This document shows, one piece after another, positions 28,564-37,400 of a stretch of 64,000 nt of DNA; the first letter of the stretch is position 1, and every line of letters starts with the position of its first letter. The stretch comes from Desulfobacterales bacterium. GTDB lineage: Bacteria > Desulfobacterota > Desulfobacteria > Desulfobacterales > JAFDDL01. The stretch spans positions 1 to 64,000 of the forward strand of contig JAVEYW010000016.1 of the NCBI GenBank assembly GCA_034003325.1, in the 5' to 3' direction. The position numbers and the translations under genes were made by a program. The notes beneath the pieces are model-generated. The model saw only the letters and a list, made by a program, of their open reading frames with translations. It ran no database searches and was not told the DNA's origin.

Positions 28564-29101
28564 ATTGTATACTCGTGTGACCGCTTAATAACAAAACAAC
28601 ATTACGCACCGCGCCACCCTGTATGTCAGCCAATGTCACCATGCCACCGGTAAGCATATTGGCTGCATCATTAGGAAATCCTCTCCGGTCGAACCGGAAA
28701 GCCGGGTTTCCCGAAAAATTTGCCGCCGTCATGTTCACATTCTTCGGCAGTTGGCCTAAAGCCAATTGCCGTTCATTGCCGTCGCACACCCAATTCAGCG
28801 CGTTATCGAGAATGCCGTCCGAATTCGCATCGACGCTGCCTGCGCCATCATCCACAAATACGGTGTAGGAATTGTTGGCGGTATTAAATGCCACCACGAT
28901 ATCCGTATTTTCCTTAACCGCTGCCGTTCTGGCTTGGCGCATCACTGCCATTATATCCCTAGCGCCCCCCCCCAATTGGTGCCGAACGGTCATATTGTTA
29001 AAACTAGGAACCGCAACCGCGATCAGCACGCCGAAGATACTGATAACAACCATCAGCTCAATGAGCGTAAATGCATAGCAGTTCTTTACTTTATCAGTCA
29101 T
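28562..29101 (-). CDS. GspH/FimT-like pseudopilin (cassette 1)
   Basis: A 179-residue prepilin whose cleavage site reads YAFTLIELMVVI, so Ala rather than Gly sits at position -1. The fold region includes the typical FDRRGFPND. A probable calcium loop (DDGAGSVDANSDGILDN) lies at about 95-112. It is the first gene of cassette 1. AAAGGA precedes the start. Confidence 0.8.
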   Translation of the reverse strand: MTDKVKNCYAFTLIELMVVISIFGVLIAVAVPSFNNMTVRHQLGGGARDIMAVMRQARTAAVKENTDIVVAFNTANNSYTVFVDDGAGSVDANSDGILDNALNWVCDGNERQLALGQLPKNVNMTAANFSGNPAFRFDRRGFPNDAANMLTGGMVTLADIQGGAVRNVVLLLSGHTSIQ

Positions 29102-29470
29102 GTGGGACCCGTCCTTTCCCGTATCTCCCGTATCTTCGGCGGCGGCGCCCTAAGGAACCTTTTAAAAGAACCTGTTCAACGCCATTATGTTCATAACAAA
29201 GCATTCGCATCTAAAAAAAGAATCGTCGCATGAAATCAGGTGAGAATCTGGAAAAAACAGCTTGAAGAGAGATTGCAGCTATCTAAATTCTACTGTGTTG
29301 AGAAGCACATCTCATTCCATTCACTAACGAAAGCCATCCCAGCGCCCAAAAAGCCGCCATCAAATTGATATGATAAAACATAATGCGTCTTAAAACCAAA
29401 ATCTCGATGATGGAATCGTACCATGTCAGGGGTCAATGGACCGGTTCTGCCGAAAAACAAGTGCCACTTT

Positions 29471-29514
29471 TTGTCATTTACGAGTATTTTTGTCAGCCAT
29501 CGTATCTATTGTCA
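29471..29514 (-). promoter_or_regulatory. three TGACAA boxes at 19-bp spacing
   Basis: On the minus strand TGACAA occurs at 29514-29509, 29495-29490 and 29476-29471, exactly 19 bp apart each time. The array lies about 370-410 bases before the FimT-like gene. Regular spacing suggests a site for a repeated or oligomeric DNA-binding protein, possibly the nearby NarL-type regulator; that link is only a guess. Confidence 0.35.
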
Positions 29515-29792
29515 GGCGATCCCATATCGATCACAACTTTTTGATATCGTTTTGAATATAGTAAAAGCAGCGGGTATCAAGAGCGATGGCCGGTATAAAA
29601 TTAATTAATAGGCAGGCAATCTGCTTCAACTTCGCTTCGCCGAAGTATTAGTTTATTTTATATGAATTATTACATGTTATTAAGTGGTTTTTTCGTGATA
29701 AAAGGGAGCCGGGAGGGCATTCTTGCAATTACAGTTATAGCAGAACCGTCTTTTCAGGTATTAGGTTTTTCCTAAAAAGCATATGCGATTAA

Positions 29793-29947
29793 CCTAATCC
29801 GGCAAAGCCGGATTGCTGGGAAGATAGAATGCGGAGATGCAAAAAAGGTATCTCCCACCTTCAGTGAGGATACACGCAAAAGCGTGCATGTTTCTGGTAA
29901 AGGGCCGAATCCGGCTAAGCTGGAAGCTGGGCGGCTGGGCTGATAGG
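29793..29947 (+). repeat. dispersed repeat, copy E plus partial second unit
   Basis: CCTAATCCGGCAAAGCCGG opens the unit; the second hairpin is ATACACGC-AAAA-GCGTGCAT and the unit ends GGTAAAGGGCC (29906). A second unit starts straight after (GAATCCGGCTAAGCTGGAAG) and runs to the response-regulator stop codon. The spacer closely matches copy F. Confidence 0.8.
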
Positions 29948-30601
29948 CTAAACGTCGGCCGTGGTGAGTCCAACCCTGATAGCGTATTTGGTCAATTCCG
30001 CCACGCTGTGCAGACCGAGCTTTTCCATAATGCACTTACGGCGGGCCTCGACGGTTTTGACGCTTACGTTCAAGGCTTCGGCGATTCGACGGGTGGGGTG
30101 TCCCTCCGCGATCATCTGCAGGACTTCACGTTCCTTAACGGTGAGGTCTTTTGTCGAGGGGGTCATCTCGGGAGGAACGTGGGGAATACAATCACTGACA
30201 ATGACGCCAGTCACCTTGGGGCTCAAATATATCTGATTGTCTTCTGCAACCCGAATGGCCTGAATCAACTCTTTAAAGGCGCCTTCTTTCAAAATAAACC
30301 CCTTGGCACCGGCTTTGAGCATGCCGAGAACATAGTTCGTGTCCGAATGCATGGACAGGGCGATCACCTTGACCTCCGGAACCGCCTCGATACACAGAAT
30401 GGTGGCATCCATGCCATTTAAATCGGGCATGCCGATGTCCATGATGATAACATCCGGCCGATGCCGGCGGGCCAGCAATACGGCTTCCCGGCCCGTTTCT
30501 GCTTCCGCCACCACTTCCATATACGGCTGGCCCTTGATGAGGCTGCGCAGGCCTTCCCTGACAATTTCGTGATCATCGGCTAAAAGAATGCGTAGTCTCA
30601 T
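29948..30601 (-). CDS. NarL/LuxR-family response regulator
   Basis: A 217-residue two-component regulator. The receiver has Asp9/Asp10, the phospho-acceptor Asp55 in IIMDIGMPDL and a conserved Lys at about 105. A LuxR-type helix-turn-helix occupies about 150-215 (LTVKEREVLQMIAEGHPTRRIAEALNVS). It overlaps the kinase gene by 4 bp (ATGA), so the pair is a cognate system. Its position between two pilin cassettes suggests control of pilus genes, but no direct evidence exists in the sequence. Confidence 0.92.
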   Translation of the reverse strand: MRLRILLADDHEIVREGLRSLIKGQPYMEVVAEAETGREAVLLARRHRPDVIIMDIGMPDLNGMDATILCIEAVPEVKVIALSMHSDTNYVLGMLKAGAKGFILKEGAFKELIQAIRVAEDNQIYLSPKVTGVIVSDCIPHVPPEMTPSTKDLTVKEREVLQMIAEGHPTRRIAEALNVSVKTVEARRKCIMEKLGLHSVAELTKYAIRVGLTTADV

Positions 30602-32388
30602 AACGATGGGCTCCTTTGCGCATCAGGGGGAATATATTTCAATGGCACCGTAAGGCACACCCGGGTACCCTTTCCCGGCGCCGAGTCAAGCTCAAACCGA
30701 CCGCCGAAATGGTGTATTCGTTCTTTGATGCTGAACAAGCCGAAACCGAGTTCAACATTCACGGCTTCCGGATCGAATCCCACGCCATTGTCCTGAATCA
30801 TAACCTTCACGGTATCCTCCTCGGCCATCATGGTGATTTGGGCCTCACGGCTGCGGGCATGCTTGATAATATTAAACAGCAATTCGCGTGCGGCCTGAAA
30901 AAGCATCACCCGCAATGCCGTTTCCACGGGAATATCAGAATTTACGACATCAAATTTGATTTCAAGGCCGTACTGTCGGCCGAATTTTTCACTCAGCCAT
31001 TTGAGTGCTGCCGCCAGACCGAATTCGTAAAGAATCGGCGGACTGAGATCAAAGGTCAGGGTTCGGGTGCTCTGAATCGCTGTTTCGATATATTTGCCGA
31101 TTTGCTCCACATGGGTCAAAGCTCCGGTAGCGGCGGGCAGGGTGGAGGCCAGCTCATCAAGCTTTATTTTCGAAATGGCAAGCGGCTGACCGATGTAATC
31201 GTGAAGATCAATGGCTATCTTGCGTCGTTCCCGCTCTTCTGTGAGCAGCAATTCGGATGATAGATGGCGAAGCCTGCGATGGTAATCGGTCAATTTTTTT
31301 TCGTAACGCTGACGCTCTTCAATTTCACCCATCAGCCCTTTTTGAATCGAATGTTGCCGGGCAACCAGGCGGTCAAATTCCCTGGACAGCACGCCGATCT
31401 CGTCTTTACGCGAACTGTTGTGTGTCAAGGTCAGGTCGTCGGTGTCGCGAATGGCAACGGCATGGCGTGTCAACGATGCAATCGGCCCAATGACCGTCAT
31501 TTTCAACAGCCATAGCAGAACCAGCACGAGAATGATCGATACAAGAATATCAGATACGGCGCCGTAACGAATGCCGGCAAGCCCTTCTGCCGTAAAATCC
31601 CTTGACAGGGTCGCTCGAAGCAACAGCGCGGGGACGCCGTCTATATCCGGAATCGTGGTATAAGCCTGAAGCGTGCCGGTCTTTTCTTGAATAAACATGG
31701 GATGTGAGGCATTCATCCGTGTCATCGCCAGCCGGTCATCATCGGTCATCCACGCATCGCCCAATTTCATATACGTGTGATCGACGCGGGTCTGAGAGAC
31801 CAGGCGTTTTACCAACGCGGGCGATAGCAATTTTCCCATAATCAGCGTACCGACGGCCGGACCCCGGTTCTCGCTGGTAATGACCGGTCGCGAAGAAACC
31901 AGCATCGGGCCTTTATCCGTCAAAAAAAGACCGCTCACACCACCGATCGCCTGCGCTTGCTTGAGCAACGAATGGGTTATTGGCAAGCCGGGCCGGTCCA
32001 ACGGGCGGATCAATATGGGGGTCGCCGAATCGACCGCCACGGCCTTGCCCCAAACCAGATTTCCTTTTAAATCATAATAATGAATCAGATTCAGGTCGTT
32101 ATCTAAAAACGTCTCTTGTACCAGATTGGACTTGATGTAATCGGCGTTACGGTCCAGCAAAAACGCGTAAGAATCATCCCAGGCTGCCCAATCGTTGGTC
32201 AGAATATCCAGGAATTTAATTGAACTCTCCAACGTAGCGATGCAACGAGCCAGCTCCTTTTTGGCAAATGTTTGTTCCAGCGCCAAATAATTGGGATATA
32301 TGACCCGCCGGTAAATGGTGTAATCCGAAACCGCCAGCAGCAGTGACAAAACCAGCAGACTTCCGGCTATTTTCCATTTTAACGTCAT
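30598..32388 (-). CDS. CHASE4-HAMP sensor histidine kinase (HisKA_3 type)
   Basis: A 596-residue membrane kinase. A first membrane segment at about residues 7-24 is followed by an extracytoplasmic CHASE4 domain (NDWAAWDDSYAFLLDR). After a second membrane segment near 280-300 comes a HAMP domain, then HisKA_3 with the phospho-acceptor His near 395 in ERRKIAIDLHDYIGQ. The HATPase has DNGVGFDPEAV and GFGLFSIKERIHHFGG. The ligand is unknown. It partners the NarL-type regulator downstream and lies 22 bp after the GspE/PilB gene. Confidence 0.9.
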   Translation of the reverse strand: MTLKWKIAGSLLVLSLLLAVSDYTIYRRVIYPNYLALEQTFAKKELARCIATLESSIKFLDILTNDWAAWDDSYAFLLDRNADYIKSNLVQETFLDNDLNLIHYYDLKGNLVWGKAVAVDSATPILIRPLDRPGLPITHSLLKQAQAIGGVSGLFLTDKGPMLVSSRPVITSENRGPAVGTLIMGKLLSPALVKRLVSQTRVDHTYMKLGDAWMTDDDRLAMTRMNASHPMFIQEKTGTLQAYTTIPDIDGVPALLLRATLSRDFTAEGLAGIRYGAVSDILVSIILVLVLLWLLKMTVIGPIASLTRHAVAIRDTDDLTLTHNSSRKDEIGVLSREFDRLVARQHSIQKGLMGEIEERQRYEKKLTDYHRRLRHLSSELLLTEERERRKIAIDLHDYIGQPLAISKIKLDELASTLPAATGALTHVEQIGKYIETAIQSTRTLTFDLSPPILYEFGLAAALKWLSEKFGRQYGLEIKFDVVNSDIPVETALRVMLFQAARELLFNIIKHARSREAQITMMAEEDTVKVMIQDNGVGFDPEAVNVELGFGLFSIKERIHHFGGRFELDSAPGKGTRVCLTVPLKYIPPDAQRSPSL

Positions 32389-32410
32389 TTACACAACCCT
32401 TGCATTCTGC

Positions 32411-34219
32411 TTATGCTCCCTCCCAGGTAACCCGCAGCACTTCCCGGCTCGTGGTGACGCCAGCCATCATCTTGCGAAGTGCATTTTCACGCAGCGTGAT
32501 CATGCCTTCGGCCTTGGCGCGCACCTGAATGGCGCTGCTATCGGCAGAGGCCACAGTCAACTTTTTAATTTCCTCGGAAAACGGCAACACTTCAAACACA
32601 CCGATCCGGCCGTAATAGCCGGTTCCCCGACATTTTTGGCATCCTTTCCCGCGATAGAGCTGAACGGTTTTGTTACCGCTGATGTGAATCCCCATGGTCA
32701 CCAGCTCGTCGGTCGCCATGGGGTAGACCTCCTTGCACCCGTCACAGATGGTCTTAACGAGCCGCTGAGCAACAATTCCAACCAGGCTCGCCTGAATTAA
32801 AAAAGCAGGAATGCCCAGGTCGATCAGACGGGTGATGGCGGACGGGGCATCGTTGGTGTGCAGGGTGGACAATACCAGGTGCCCGGTCAGGGCGGCCTGA
32901 ACGGCATTTTGCGCGGTCTCGAGATCGCGCATTTCCCCCAGCATGATGACGTCCGGATCCTGCCTCAAAATATTTCTCAAAATCGAATCAAAGGTAATCC
33001 CCACGGCCGGCTGCACCGCGATCTGGTTAAAGGATTCATGAATCATTTCTATCGGATCTTCAACTGTCGTTACATTGATCTCCGGAGTCGCTAAAACCCG
33101 CAGGGTGGAATAAAGGGTCGTAGATTTACCGCTGCCCGTGGGGCCGCACACCAGAATGATGCCGTGGGGCCGGTCGATAAAGCGATTGTACCGTGCCAGG
33201 TCCTTGCCGGAAAACCCCAGTTGCGCCAGATCCTGAAACAAAATATCCGGGTCCATCAACCGCATGACCACCTTTTCGCCGAAAGCCACAGGCACCACCG
33301 ATACCCGAATTTCCACGGCCTTATCATTCCGCTCGATTTTGATTCGGCCATCCTGCGGTCTTCGTTTTTCCGAAATATCCAAACGGGATAAGCTCTTTAT
33401 TCGGCTCACAATCGCGGAGTGAACGCTTTTCGGCAGGTGATACGCTGAATGGAGCACCCCGTCGATTCTCATGCGGATCAAAGAGGTCTCGCGCTTGGGT
33501 TCGATGTGAATATCACTGGCACGCTGATCAAACGCATAGCCGAAAAGATGTTCGACCGCATTGATGATGTGCCGGTCATTGGAGGGAAGCTCGTCGGAAG
33601 ATCGAAGCCGCACGTACTGCTCCAGATTTCCCAGATCAATGCCCGGCGCCGAAAACTGATCTTCCGCAGCTGCAATGGATCGCTTGAACCCAAAAAATTC
33701 GTTGATAATTTTTACGATATCGGATTTGGGCGATACCACCGCCTGAACCTTCATATGGCTGGCCCTGGAAATATCTTCCATGATCTCGGAATTGAAAGGA
33801 TTTGACGTGGCAACCGTTAAAGACCCGTCGCTGATGGCGATGGGAAGCACCAAATGCTTCATGGCAAACGATTTGGGAATGGTGGTGGTCACAATATTCA
33901 GATCCAGCTTAAGCGGATCGATTTTGAAAAACGGCAGGCCCCACTCCGCCGCAAACGCCTGGAAGATGATGTCCTCGTCAATCCCTTTAAAGGCGTCATC
34001 GGCCCGGTGAATATTCAAGGGAGTCAGCAAATCAATGAAGGTAACGGGGTTAAACTCACCGTCCGTGCTCTCATCTTGTCGCTGCTTTTGCTGAAGGTGT
34101 TCAAGCCGTCTTCTCAGACTTGACTCCTTCTGGAGAATCTCCTGCGCCTGTTCCGCGGTGATCACCCCACTGTTGAGAAGCGCCTGGCATACACTTTTAG
34201 AAGAAAACGGATCTTTCAT
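32411..34219 (-). CDS. PilB/GspE-type assembly ATPase
   Basis: A 602-residue secretion/pilus ATPase. An N-terminal MshEN-like domain (about residues 80-180) is followed by the ATPase core with Walker A GPTGSGKSTTLYS near residue 355, an Asp box and HLVLSTLHTNDAP. The four-cysteine zinc element (CDGCKEV... CQKCRGTGYYGRIGVFEV) is intact. Such ATPases power pilin polymerisation. No platform protein (PilC/GspF) or major pilin is in the window, so the partner machinery lies elsewhere. Confidence 0.9.
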   Translation of the reverse strand: MKDPFSSKSVCQALLNSGVITAEQAQEILQKESSLRRRLEHLQQKQRQDESTDGEFNPVTFIDLLTPLNIHRADDAFKGIDEDIIFQAFAAEWGLPFFKIDPLKLDLNIVTTTIPKSFAMKHLVLPIAISDGSLTVATSNPFNSEIMEDISRASHMKVQAVVSPKSDIVKIINEFFGFKRSIAAAEDQFSAPGIDLGNLEQYVRLRSSDELPSNDRHIINAVEHLFGYAFDQRASDIHIEPKRETSLIRMRIDGVLHSAYHLPKSVHSAIVSRIKSLSRLDISEKRRPQDGRIKIERNDKAVEIRVSVVPVAFGEKVVMRLMDPDILFQDLAQLGFSGKDLARYNRFIDRPHGIILVCGPTGSGKSTTLYSTLRVLATPEINVTTVEDPIEMIHESFNQIAVQPAVGITFDSILRNILRQDPDVIMLGEMRDLETAQNAVQAALTGHLVLSTLHTNDAPSAITRLIDLGIPAFLIQASLVGIVAQRLVKTICDGCKEVYPMATDELVTMGIHISGNKTVQLYRGKGCQKCRGTGYYGRIGVFEVLPFSEEIKKLTVASADSSAIQVRAKAEGMITLRENALRKMMAGVTTSREVLRVTWEGA

Positions 34220-34324
34220 GGCCGGCTATTATCCCCATGTCCGAATTGATGCCTCATTAAATTATTAGATTAGATATTCAGCATGTTATCATCATATGGA
34301 CGATAATCAACCTTTTTTATGCTC

Positions 34325-34386
34325 AAAAAAAAGCCCATCCGGAAAAAATCCTCACCGATGGTGAGATAGTTCTTCCGAATGGGCCT
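34325..34386 (-). terminator. terminator after the second PilY1 gene
   Basis: On the minus strand GCCCAT/ATGGGC and an inner CTCACC/GGTGAG hairpin form an extended stem, followed by TTTTTTTT. It separates cassette 2 from the GspE gene. Confidence 0.7.
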
Positions 34387-34495
34387 CTATCACGGCAACC
34401 ATTGGGTGTTATTTTTTGTTCGGATTAAAATTGACATCCACTTTGAACTCAGCCAACCAAACCCCTTTGCCATTGGCTCTATGTCATCGCTTTTC

Positions 34496-37400
34496 TTAAT
34501 CAAACCAGTCGACCATTCGACTCTTAAACGGAAAGGCCGGATCAACGTCAGCTTCAATAATCTCGCCGGTACTCATCTGAAGGAATGCCTTTCCGCCTTT
34601 TTCCCGCCCGATATGAATACCGCCGATAGGAGGTGGAGCGCCTTCGCCAAGCGCCTTGGTTTCTTCCATAATTTCTCCCGCATTGGGCGGAAGAAGCGGT
34701 TTGTAGAAAGCAGTGCCGGTTTCGAAATAAAGACCGTAGAGAATGCTGGTGCCGCCAAAATGGCAGACATCATCACTCGGCGTGTATGCTGGCACAAATA
34801 CAGCCCCTCCCAAAACGGAAAACTTGCTGATGCAGCGTTCTGACGGCAGGGGGGGGACATCCTCGGATATCTCAAGGTTGCGGCTCCATCCATCAAGCCA
34901 GTCATTATCCACATCGACCGTGCCGTCGGGCAAAATCCCGTTGTTCTGGCGCACCAACTTCAATAAATCATCCCAGTTCCCGATTTCGCCCCATGCGCCG
35001 CCCCCGTATGCCTCTATTGTCCGGTCTTTCTTCACCCGGTAGAGAGAGGCGTTGAGAAGCTTTTCCGCTCCGATACCCTGGGCCGCTCCGGCAACATATC
35101 CGTCAAAGCTATACTCCCGGGCATTGTGGAAAAGCGGATCTTTCATGCCAAAGAGATGTTGGGGGGCCGCATCCGTCTTGTCCGCTTCAGAAACATACCG
35201 CCCGGTGCCAAAATAAACCCAGACATTATCATCCATATCAAGGCTCAAAGCCATGGGAGCCGTAATCGGTCCCAGTTTCATCATGGGGCCCGCCGGAAGA
35301 GGTTTAAACTCTTCGGCAAGCAGATGATGATGCCAGACGGTCGGGTCATTGGTCACTTCCCACCAGTCCGGATCTCTATCACCATTGGCATTAACCCCGT
35401 CCCAATTCTCATAGGTATCGATGGTCCAGGCCTTTCCAGTCCAGGCTGAATGCGGGTCAGCCGGATCCGCCTTGATCGATTCCCCCAGATAAATGGCATT
35501 GACCTCAAAGTTAAGCCCCTTGTCCAGAGCCACCGGCGAGTTAACAACGGAATTGTCGCTCAAGGTAAACAGATAATCGTTGCCGCCGGCGCCGGTCGGA
35601 TCGCCGGTTTTAAGATCCACCACATAAACCCGACCCGGCTGATCGCTGATTCCCTGATAGGCCAAATCCCCTTGGGGGCCGGAGCCGAAAACGGCCAACC
35701 ACCGCTCGGGCCTGCCCGTGGGTACCCGAACATCATTTTGCTTAAAGTGGTCACCCCCGATTTTGATGATCGAAGGCACGGACCGGCTCATCCCCAGTCC
35801 TTCGTAGGTTCTCTCCCACACAAGCTTCGGGCTTGTCGGGTTGGTAATATCCAACAGCGTATAACTCGGCTTAAATGTTTCGGTGTTTCCATCCGCGTCC
35901 GCATCGACCGGAATGTCCTTTCCGCCCATATTGAGTCCGAGCAAAAGAAAGGTCCCCCATTCATTCTGGCCCACACCCGCGATCTTGGCATCAAAAATCC
36001 GAGGCGTCGAATCCACATAATAACTGTGATAGTAGTCCGGATCCGAAAGCCATTTCAAGTGCGGCAGAACTGCCCGCGGAATATAGCTCCATAACTCATC
36101 TCCGATGGTGAACCCTTGGGCACCGTACTTTTCCACCGGTTCCTCAAAGGTATTGGTGCCCCGGTTAAACCGCCATGACGTAAAGGCGTGAAGCATCCCG
36201 TCGTTACCACCCGCGTATACCACCGTTTGACGGTTCTTATGTGCTTCAACATAAGCGCCGTAAGACCGGTCGGAATAAATGATATGATACTGCTCGACAG
36301 GTTTGCTGACCGAAACCGGCGTTGAGTAGACAATATCTCCCAGTTTCCATTGCTTCCCGTCGATGGCGCGGTTCCGAAGTCCGGGAGCATCGACGCCTCG
36401 AACGTAGTTGATCAGCCTTCGGGCCCGAAAATCCAGGTCCGGGCCTAACAGGTTGATATTTGCGTCCGGGAAGAGAGCGATGTCCGCATTGCTGACCCCG
36501 AGCATACTCTTGATTGAATCAAGATTACCGTCGGCAAAGGGTATCAGGCTACCGTTCAAAGCGGAAGTCAGAATATTGCGATCCGAACTGTCCGTATCCG
36601 CCAAAACCCTACCGGCTTCCCAAATGGGAAGGATATCGTCCATCTCAACCGTAAAATATCCGTCTGCATCTAAATCGGGATATTGCTGCGCAACAGTCAC
36701 ATTATAGCGTCGAACCTTGCTTTCTCCATTGATCAATTTAAAGACGAGAACCTTATCTTCCGACAAGTCAAGCCGTTGATTACCGTTGGTGTCTTCCCGT
36801 ATCAGTCCCTGGGAATCAACCCACAATGACTGAAGATATCCCATCCAGCGAACCTCATCGGTGCCCGTAGCGGTCACGGGCCTGAAATAGGCTTGAATCA
36901 GGGTGCCTTCCCCTTCATTGGTGGTAGCCAGTACCGATGCAGAGGTTCCGGAAGCGGATTTAGCCGCAATTTGTGCAAACGATGCATTGAGCTGCGCTTC
37001 CAACCGAAGCGGATTGGTTACATAAAAATAGTTATCCGGAATGCCGTCGTGATTGGTGTCCCACTCTGTTTCAAGATCCGGTATATCATTGTCGTTCTGA
37101 TCCTTAAACCCGCCATATTTGCCGGCATAAAAGAGTGGATCTTTCAGTAAGGTGGCAGCCGGAGCATTGCCGGTGGTAAAGTTTCTGGTCGTGCTGTTCG
37201 GCAGAAACGTGTGGTCTTCCCAGGCACGATCCGCCACCCCCTGGTTCGGTCCAATCCCCGGAGGGGTATCCAAATAAAAGTCCTTATCCTCGTTGTTGGG
37301 CTGACTTGCGTTTTTTATTTCCATGTAAACGCCGTCATCGTCCGTTCCCGAAATGATATAGCCGAAATGCTGTTTGGTACTGCCGCCATTCACATTGGCG

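Larger units (their letters stand above)
29102..29947. other. long intergenic region upstream of pilin cassette 1
   Basis: An 846-base stretch with no convincing gene. It contains a three-box TGACAA array (29471-29514), an inverted repeat ATTAGGTT/AACCTAAT (29760-29767 and 29791-29798), a hairpin TTAGG-TTTTT-CCTAA (29761-29775), and dispersed repeat copy E. Any promoter of cassette 1 should be here, but no clear -35/-10 pair stands out. Confidence 0.5.

Noticed and set aside
29450-29470. Minus-strand TGGCACTTGTTTTTCG as a sigma54 promoter for pilin cassette 1
   Set aside because: The -24 part is perfect but the essential -12 GC is TC.
29609-29626. Plus-strand sigma54-like site (AGGCAGGCAATCTGCT)
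   Set aside because: GG-N10-GC spacing fits, but there is no plus-strand gene downstream before the convergent response regulator; kept only as a remote chance of a small RNA.
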